Source of the DNA: Selaginella moellendorffii
Taxonomy: Eukaryota; Streptophyta; Lycopodiopsida; Selaginellales; Selaginellaceae
NCBI RefSeq assembly: GCF_000143415.4
Contig: NW_003314353.1
Coordinates: forward strand, 214,140-278,139
Length of the DNA stretch: 64,000 nucleotides
Reading direction: 5' to 3'
The notes under the pieces are model-generated. The model saw only the letters and a program-made list of their open reading frames with translations, searched no databases and had not been told where the DNA came from. The translations under genes and the position numbers were made by a program. Shown here one piece after another: positions 1 through 8,000 of this stretch. Every line of letters starts with the position of its first letter. Position 1 is the stretch's first letter.

Positions 1-1838
1 AGACCAGCCTCGTCGGAATGGCATGAGGCCTCACGTGATAACCCTACAATCTGACGGCCAACATATTCACTGGGATGGCATGGGGCCCCACGCGATACTG
101 CAAGCCTTTGCTCCTCCTCCAGCTGAACCCTGTATGGGGTTCGATCGACAAGGGCCTTATGCAAGGGTTGGCCGTTCAGCTCAGTCTGCGCACTTTGCAG
201 AGACCTTAAGTGTTTTGCTAGGGACGCAATCATCATGTTTGCACCCCCGCCACCCCATAGAGGTACAAAGAAGTTCCCATAGTTCTGGGCACCATGCCCA
301 TGAGCGATTATGCCAAACAGAGACACAGGCAGCTGCATGGATGAAGAGATTGCCTTGGGGGCAGGATTGAGTCGAGGTAAGCACGTCTTTTTCTGGTCCA
401 TTTTGTCGTGGATGATGCAGAGGTAAGAGTCAAGTCTCTCCATGGAGAGAATCCTGTTATGATAATATGCAGTCCTGCAGCTTCTCTGCTCGATGTTGTG
501 GTCGAGCCGCCTTCTAACCAACGTCTCTCGCTCTTGAGCGCTGCAAGAATTCTTCGACAAAGCCATTTTGATAGCAGTGCACTCGTCACACTTTGAAAAG
601 CTGGAGTACTTTCCTATACTCACATCCCTGAACCTGTTGCTCCACAATCTACTAAATCTAGATTGGCTCAGCTTCCTGTAGCCATTACTCTGGAGTTCCC
701 GATTCACATCTTCCAATATGGCCCCCTTGGTATACATGGAAGGGAGAACTCGTTGGGTGTCTCGTGTTCCATCTTCCAAGAGGCGGGTTTTATGTGGTTG
801 CTGCTCGCTACATGTCTCGACAAACCTCTTGAAGATTGCCTCTCCATATACAACATGACCCCTGGTTTTGTGCGTACCGTCGTTCCCATGGACTGCCTGT
901 TGAACCCTTTGTTCCTCGAACTCAGTTTTGATTCTGTAGAATGTGGTTCGAGGGACTCCATAAATGATTCTCCATGCCTTCATGCAGACCAAACCCCTCT
1001 GGAAGACCATGCCCCTCACCTGATGTTCTGAAGCATCAACAGATGACCGTAATGCCTCATACACAAAATTGCGAGCTGCCTTCCAGGACAATGTCTTGTA
1101 TCTTGCTCTCTCCTCTTCAATAGCATCCCAATCAGCATGTTGACAGCACCTCCTCTTGCAACAAGCAACTGTCGAGACCATTCGAACCTCCATCGCCATT
1201 TTCTGCCTTTTCGGTTCGTTGCTCAGATCCCTTTGGCTGCGCTTTAGGAAGGTGTACTTTCTTTTCCCATGAAGAGATGTTCTGTCATCAGTTGTAGTGG
1301 TGTTTGATTGTGAATCCTTCACATTCTCAAACACTAAGTGCCTCAATTTCCACCGCACAATGCTTCCAATAGTCAGACTGTTTTCTTCTGTGTCAACAAC
1401 CTCTAAAATCGCAACTCCAATATCATCCCAGCCCAATTCTTGATTAGCAACCGCATCTCTTAGATCGACAACTGTGGCTAAGCCCTCAGCTACCACCTCC
1501 CCCTCGGGGTTGTTTAGAAACACCTTTGCCTGAATCCAGGTAGCACGGTTCTTAAGATCCACGGAGGGAACATGCGTTGCACTTGCGCTGTCCCCAACAT
1601 CTGCTTTCTTCTAAAGATTTTTCAAGGCAACAACAACATTTACCCCGACGACCATCTCTCCTCGTTCAATAGCAACCACATTCCCATCGAAGACAGTCTC
1701 TACTGATACAGCAGCATTGCCTTCCCCAAGCCTTTCACAGTGTATAACAAAGTTCCGATCCATAGACACAAGGGTCCCTTTTGCAACTCTCTTCCCACCA
1801 TTCAAAATGTAAACCTTTTCCCCAACCCTGAAGGCCAT
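1..1838 (-). CDS. DUF7869-like / DDE-transposase-related protein, 3' end cut by window edge
   Basis: Reading the minus strand from the ATG at 1838, the frame has one TAG (1611-1613, codon 76) and is then open for more than 530 codons to the window edge. Residues about 10-65 and 90-165 look like two copies of a small plant transposase-associated module (DUF8039-like, with LGEGNAAVSV and a second copy ending SIVRWK). A Cys-rich stretch CCKRRCC lies near residue 226. Further on are SKCDECT and, at residues 478-484, DKMDQKK followed by T.CLPRL. That signature is typical of the DUF7869 family, whose RNase H-like core is related to DDE transposases. The TAG may be a nonsense mutation, or may mark the end of a 33-bp in-frame intron (GTAAAT to TTTAG). 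A CAG acceptor directly before the ATG suggests an upstream non-coding exon. Near the left edge, 51-98 could be a 48-bp intron carrying a palindrome. The gene points away from the ParB-like gene at 5-10 kb. Family assignment is from motif recall, moderately sure. Confidence 0.6.
18..96. repeat. two 22-bp palindromes (18-39, 75-96)
   Basis: Both follow the pattern ATGGCATGxGG joined to an imperfect reverse complement. The second (75-96) lies in a possible minus-strand 48-bp intron (51-98, GTATCG to GTCAG) of the transposase-like gene. The frame is also open through both copies, so whether they are spliced out is undecided. Confidence 0.65.
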
Positions 1839-1909
1839 TCTGAAAGTGCAGAAAAGAAGTTAAGACCATACAAAAAATGATTGGAGAATGGCCTAAATCA
1901 TAACATACC
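1839..1909 (-). other. probable 5' intron of the transposase-like gene
   Basis: On the minus strand GTATGT at 1904-1909 and a pyrimidine-rich tract ending TTTCAG immediately precede the ATG at 1838. This looks like an intron of about 70 bp just upstream of the start codon, implying a non-coding first exon. Confidence 0.45.
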
Positions 1910-1920
1910 AAACAACCTCA

Positions 1921-2110
1921 ATAGCATGAGGCCACACGCCATTATTCAAACATGCTATTGACACCCACGTGAAATTTCGCATTCACAAAATTGGCATGAG
2001 GCCTCATGCCATCTTGATATACACACAGCTGCAGGCAAGTAAAAACATACATGACAATACGCTAGCCATGAAATTGCAAGGGCCCAAGATGGCATGTGGC
2101 CTCATGCCAT
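1921..2110. repeat. three 22-bp palindromes (1921-1942, 1991-2012, 2089-2110)
   Basis: Three copies lie within 190 bp upstream of the transposase-like gene. The copy at 1991-2012 is a perfect palindrome over its central 20 bases and 2089-2110 has a single central mismatch. They are oriented around no visible open frame. Confidence 0.8.
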
Positions 2111-2164
2111 TTCTAAATGTGGTCCTAAGCCATTCCATGGTGAACATACCAGGAAGCACAAGTG

Positions 2165-2400
2165 CCGAATATCAAGAGGAAGCGGTAGCCACACCAAAGA
2201 CAGTGCCGCTCGCAACACCGCAACTACTCGTAGCGCCGCTCGCAACACCGCAACTGCTCGTAGCGCCGCTCGCACAAACTGCCACTCGCATAAACTGCCA
2301 CTCGCAATGGCGCTCGCAATGCCGCAACCGCTCGTAGACGCATAAACCACAGCCCACAACGCCGCTTACACAAGCAGCGCTCACTGCGCTCAGCGGAACC
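2165..2400. repeat. degenerate CGCTCGCA/ACCGCAACT tandem repeat
   Basis: GC-rich short-period repeat with units such as GCCGCTCGCAACACCGCAAC. It produces several overlapping low-complexity open frames on both strands that are not credible genes. It lies in the spacer between the two divergent genes. Confidence 0.7.
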
Positions 2401-2700
2401 AAGAACACGGCGCACAAAAATGATAGACCTAGGAATGAGTTCGAGAATTCAAAAATAACACACGCTTGAACGTCACATCAAATCCTCTGACAAACCAGAT
2501 CTTATGATTCCTCTGACAAATTTCAAACTGAGTAGCTTCTAGACTTTGCTGTCGGAGGTTGAACTTTGTCACATCATGTCCTTGCCTCGATCCAGCTGTG
2601 CCATGTCAGTGATTCGAACTTTGCCATGCCATGTCAGCGATCCGCGCCAAGATTATTCGCCGTGTAAAGGAATAATTACGCTGTGTGTGTACGTCCATTT
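2400..2700. other. spacer without recognisable gene
   Basis: Contains two near-identical segments built on TTTGyCATGyCATGTC and GATCC/GATTCG motifs (2560-2645), but no open frame with coding character. Confidence 0.5.
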
Positions 2701-2704
2701 ATGG

Positions 2705-4110
2705 CAATATAAGGCCACACGCCATTCAAAGAATAATGCTCGACATAAGGCCACACGCCATTCAAAGAATAATGCTAGTCGAGCATTTTTTGGTGCATTT
2801 TTGGGTTCAAAATTGCATGAGCCCACACGCTATAAAGTTTACCTGTACCAAAAATAGAAACAGCTTTATTTACTTGGGAATTTAAGTGGTTGAGGCATTT
2901 TTAAACTTACAAACACATGCCCTACTTACATTCCTTTGGTTGCCTAAAATTCAAAAATATTATAAACCTTTCTTTTTGCATTTTCAATGTTTTCAATTAT
3001 GGTTTTTGATTTTCGTAGGACCAGCCTAGTAATCTATTTGCATCCCGTCATGTTTATAGCTAGCTTTCGTTCGTCCCCTTCGCTAGCCTGAGATACATCT
3101 GCTCGGCATCTGCCTCTTACAGCATTTGCCCAGAAAGGGCATCTTTCTTCACGCAGCATTTGCCACATGTTTAGGGTTTAAGGTTTAGGGTTTAGGGTTT
3201 AGCAATTCAGTAGCTTGATAAACATGCAAATACAGAACTTGATGCAAAATCCTTTGATATGTCACAATGCCCCTAGGACCATAAACACATTTCAATAGAG
3301 AGGGTCCTTTCATTTCATAACTCCTTACGTAGATCTTGGTGAAACCAGAGTTAGTGAAGTTAGTTTCTTGTGATCCCGCATCTGATTGTGATGTCCCTTT
3401 GCAGTTTCGATGGAAAGGTCAATGCACACCAAACTGTAAAATCTTGGAGCAAAATAACGGTCGGATCTATGGCAAATGCCCCTGAAACATTGTAAGGCTC
3501 GTGTGGTCTCATGTGGTGTCCGATCGAGATGCTTCTTTGCAGGGTCATCAAGAAAGACATTGTATACCATTCTGTAAAATCTAGTTGCGATCTAACGGTT
3601 GGATCTCCAGAAAACTCAAAAAAATCTCGCGCGTGTCAGAATATCCTAGGAATATACTCCTATGTGCCCCTGAAAATGGCATGCGGCCCCACGCCATTCA
3701 AGAGATAATGCCAAATGACGCCGAGAATTTTTTGGTGCATTTTTTGGGTTCAAAATTGCATGAGCCCACACGCTATAAAGTTTATCTTTGCCAAATAGAG
3801 AAAAGTTTATCTGTGTCATGTGAGGTAGTTACAGTCCTTTGTGCTTGGCATCTGCCTCTTGCAGCATTTGCACTGAAAGGGAATTTTTCTCCATTCAACA
3901 TTTGGCCCTGAAAATGGCATGCGCCCACACGCCATTCAAGGAATAACGCCACAGGACGCCTGGATTTTTGGGTTTAAAATGTTTAGGGTTTTTTGGGTTT
4001 TTTCAAAATATTTTGGGTCCAACGTTTTTTGGGTTTCTTTGGTTCAAAATTGCATGAGCCCACACGCTATAATATTGATTTGAGAGAAAAATAGAAACAG
4101 ATAGAATTTC
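2705..4110. repeat. three diverged ~130-bp modules built on the palindrome
   Basis: The modules lie at about 2705-2860, 3672-3800 and 3905-4110. Each begins with a full or half palindrome followed by CATTCAAaGAATAAtGC, then TTTTTGGTGCATTTTTGGGTTCAAAA in pieces, then a variant palindrome (TTGCATGAGCC joined to CACACGCTAT; 2812-2833, 3756-3776, 4049-4070), then AAAGTTTA and an A-rich tail. Full palindromes lie at 3676-3697 and 3914-3935. Two half-sites sit in tandem at 2711-2725 and 2747-2762. Between modules (2885-3660) I see no gene. Confidence 0.7.
3169..3202 (+). repeat. short telomere-type TTTAGGG tract
   Basis: Four to five units of the plant telomere repeat, one with an extra A. It is embedded in otherwise unique sequence, so it is interstitial. 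G/T-rich GGGTTT-like sequence recurs at 3970-4040. Confidence 0.75.
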
Positions 4111-4234
4111 TTTATTTAGCTGAACATCTGCCATTTTTGGAAATACAAGATGCTTTGGAATATCCAATCATGCATGGTATAAATATAGCGAGGGTATTAA
4201 ATGATATCCCAATCATGATCTTTCTTTTGGATTT

Positions 4235-4360
4235 CGCGTGCATGCAGTCCGAGGAATGATGACGTTGCGGATTTCTTTTGGATTTTGCGTGCTTGCATGC
4301 GCGCGGCAATCCAGAAATTAATGGTGGCGCCCAAGTCCGAGGAATGATGACGTGGCGGGA
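4235..4360. repeat. short direct repeats upstream of the ParB-like gene
   Basis: GTCCGAGGAATGATGACGT followed by GCGG occurs at about 4247 and again at about 4336, and TCTTTTGGATTT..CGTGC occurs twice between them. They could be upstream regulatory direct repeats, but no function can be assigned from sequence. Confidence 0.4.
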
Positions 4361-4414
4361 TTACCAACCGTTGTGACATTTCGCGCGTGTGAGGTTAGGT
4401 TTTGCATTTTGCTT

Positions 4415-4640
4415 TGTACTCGCGCTCGCACACTCGCGCTCGCGCTCGCATCACACTCGCGCTCCCGCTCGCATCGCGCTCCCACTCGCGATCACGCTCA
4501 CTTCTCTACAGGTTTCTCGTGTGCATCGGCGTCCACTCGCGCTTGCATCACACTCGCGCTCGCATCGCGCTCGTGTGCATCGGCGTCCATTTCAAGACAC
4601 ACCCAGTTTGTAACTTCGCCGCCAACTCCGCCGCCCACTC
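4415..4640. repeat. CTCGCG/CTCGCA simple repeat
   Basis: Imperfect hexamer-like repeat of ACTCGCGCTCGC followed by a duplicated GTGCATCGGCGTCCA segment. Overlapping open frames here are low complexity. The tract lies in the probable promoter or 5' untranslated part of the downstream plus-strand gene. Confidence 0.6.
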
Positions 4641-4802
4641 CGCCACCCACACGCAGCCCACTTGGCGTCCCGGGAGATTTCAGCACCACTCTCCAACTGT
4701 AAGTGGCAGAGTAGCCTTGCTGCTACGATCCGCTGCACACACAGTGCACATTCGCCAGCGAGTCCGGCCTCGATTGTCACGGCCTCCATTCGGCTTCAAA
4801 TG

Positions 4803-4992
4803 GTAAGTCTTTTAGGCCAAGTAGAAAATGGCATGAGGCCACATGCCATTCAGTAGCAACATTGGCATGCACCGATTGGGCTCTCGAGTGCAGTCCGGTT
4901 ACAGATGGCGTGTAGCCTCACGCCATCTTAGGATGCAGCCTCAAGACATCTGATGCAGTGGTGAATGGCGTGTGGCCTTACGTTATTTCCAG
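4803..4992 (+). repeat. three palindromes inside GT...AG frames (candidate 5' introns)
   Basis: Palindromes lie at 4828-4849, 4905-4926 and 4965-4986. The first sits in a 51-bp interval starting GTAAGT (4803) and ending TTCAG (4853). The second sits between GTTACAG and GATGCAG, and the third between GTGA and TTTCCAG. All three look like the palindrome-bearing introns found inside the downstream gene and may separate its 5' exons. The first is convincing; the 31-41-bp second and third are doubtful. Confidence 0.5.
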
Positions 4993-5020
4993 CTGCTAGC
5001 TTTTCATCTGTCAGCTCTAA

Positions 5021-8000
5021 TTGTTGTGCATTTTTGAACAAGCGAGGAATTGCGTTCTTCTTCCAGCCACTGTCAATGTGGATGCAGAGAAGGGGGAGGA
5101 GCTCACCAGTTGGACTTTCGGGATGGAAGGCGAGGATCTGATGCTGTACAACACAGATGGTGGGAGAAAAGAATGCATGGGGATCCTCATCCAAGTGACA
5201 GACACTCCATGCAGTTCCATGCAAGAATATGGACTGGCACTTGTGGTAGAGACAGCGTCCGCCTTCAAGATCCACCTTGCACATCCTAGCGGCTTCCCGG
5301 AGGGGGGCAGCGGCTATGAGGAATTCCTAGAGGGAGCTAGGGAGAGGTTGTCCAGGAGGCCCACAATTTCAAAGACGCTGCGGGTCTATGAAGATCACAT
5401 GGAATCCACGGACCTCACCTACGGCGATGTTCAAAAACTATATTCCAACATTGAGCCGTTGAGAGTGCCTCCAGTTTGCGAAGCGAAGGGGAAGGGGGTC
5501 GATCTGGAAACTACCCCGAAGCAGAAAAGGGTGGTCAAGCTCAAGCCGACGTCCGACTCTGCTGCTCCAAAAAAGAAGCTACTCGGTGATGCCATTGCCT
5601 CGGGTTCGAACACTACACCCACCAAAAAGAAGAGCCGCAAAGAGCAGAAAGAGCAAGAAGAGGCAGCAAAAATCGTCGCAGATAATAGTACTTGTTACTA
5701 TTCCAACAAAGTATATACAATCGACGTGAGCCGTATCGAGATCCAAAGCAAATACAACCACAGGCTAGTATCTGATGAGTGGGTGGAGAAACTGAAGCAG
5801 AAGATGCTGGCAAGTCCAGTAACACCCGACATCGCAGACGTGATCCCCTACTACCGAACAATGAAGGGCGAGACGAGGTTTCCAGACTTGATCAATAGGA
5901 AGGTGTTGGACGATCAGAACATCCGGTTCTATGCCGTCTCCGGGCAGCATTCTAGCTTGGTGATGCAACAGATAGTTGTGGATATTATGGTGGGCGAGGA
6001 GGTGAAGAAAGTCTTCAAGACAAGAGTTGTCCGCATGATAAAAGGCAACTCGCCCCTCCGATCTATCATATACATCTCCCACGCGCAGAATGTCAAGCAA
6101 GAAACGTGCTACAAATCGGGTCTGCACGAGACATTGGCACGAACACGGAAGCTCTGGGTTCAACTGAAGAAGCCACAAAAACCAGGACAAGGACGTGTAC
6201 TAGCAACTAGCGCCTGGCAGGTAAGCCTCGTTGCATGTGGCATAGCATGTGGCCTCACGCCATTTCCATTGCAGGAATTCTCGAGTCTTCTCTCGAAAAC
6301 ACTGGGGGTCAATGACACACTCAGCATCCATAACATTCTACTCGCGACAAAAGTTGTTTTTGACAAATGGGTAGATGTGCTAAGGAGGTACCATGACGGG
6401 GAGTTGCTAAACTCAATGGGTGTGGAGGACGGCCGGAAGCCCAATGATTTGAAGCTCAACGCCTTGCGTTTCTCGCGGTCTCTAGACGACGACGACCTTC
6501 TGACAGTGGCTAATGCTCTTCTACGTGGTGAGGTAGTCTTCAACAAGACCAAAATGACTCCCGGCCATATTGTGACATACGAGGACTTGTGCACGACTCT
6601 GAGAGCTCGTGCGCTATTGAAGGATTGGATCTTCGAGCAAGTGGCCATGGCGAGGGTGAGCATCGACACCACGCAAGAGATGATGGAAGAGCTGGACTTG
6701 TCAAATGAAGACATCGACGAGTACGTGAAGGGGGCCCCCAAGTTCATCGATCTGCTGCGGGATGCCACGAAAAGTAAAGCTGAGAAGTTGGATCAGTATC
6801 CAAATTTCATTAAGAGGGATGTCGACCGCCGGCTTCAGAAACAGCTCGACCCCGCAGCAGAGGCCTATCGAGAACCTTACCGGGTATACGTGAATTCGGA
6901 TGAGGATCAAAGGTGGAGGAGCATCGTTTCCCGCGGAGATGAGCAGGTCAAGAACATCTTTTGTGTGATGGACTTCACAAACGAGGAGATCACTTATGCA
7001 GACGAAGTCAGCTCCATCATTGACTTAATGGTGGGACTTGCGGAGGTGGAATCTTCAGTCCACTATATGATCTACGACTCCGAATCCTATCACAAGTTCT
7101 GGAAGGCCTTGAACGAGGTGAAGGCTCGGTTGAAAGGCAAGGAGATGCGGGAGATCCATGGGATAATGGCTAAGAAGAAGATACCGACGAATGTCCGCAT
7201 CTTCACAGTCGCCCTTGTTATTGGTCCTGCAGCAGAGTGGGACTGGAGTGACTTCCCAGCTTCGTTCAACAAAGCCGATCGAATTGATCTGAGGGAGGTC
7301 AATTTACCCGTGCCTGAGGAACTGAAGACGGCTATGGAGCTTTCGAATCCAAAGAAAGCTCCAGGTGCAGCATAGGAAATGCTCAGCTGGGTCTTCAACG
7401 CAATAGCGGGTGACTCCAAGGGCAAATGCGTTGTCGAGTACAACTGCGGCGGACTATTCTTTCGAGCCGCACTACTCAAGGGTGTCCCGTGTGTTGCGGT
7501 GACAAACTCCATTGAAGAGGTGACTTCAATGGAGCATATAATTACAGTTGCCAAAGAAAAACAGTATCTTCTCTACGAACCTGGTGAGTACGCACTTTAA
7601 GTTTAAATGTTATCTCACAAGCTCTGTATGCAGGAGCGTGGCCACCCCCAGATGCTGAAACGGCGTTAACAGCTACTGATGTTAGGCCGAGGTCACAACC
7701 TGCACAAGGTAAGGTCACGTGAGGCCTCACGCCATTTTGATTATAGATCGTTGTGAATATTCAGACACGAGGACTGAAAAGCGCACTGGTGGCGCGTCGA
7801 AGAAGGACAAACAGACAAGCAATAGGAAAAAAAGAGGTACAAATTATATTTGCAATGGCGTGTGGTCTCATGCCATTCCTTGCAGGAGACACTTCTTCAA
7901 AGGCAAAACAGGCAAGCACCAGCCAAGCTCAAACTGACAGTGGTCATAAAAAGCGAAAGCACGTTGGACAGTCGTCGGGATCAGAGGCGTTTGATTCGAA

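Noticed and set aside
6160-6768. 202-codon minus-strand open frame
   Set aside because: Antisense shadow of the better supported plus-strand exon (continuity with phase-matched introns and a partial second copy).
5021-7375. Bacterial contamination as source of the ParB-like gene
   Set aside because: The gene has multiple GT-AG introns conserved in two copies and is contiguous with plant retrotransposons.
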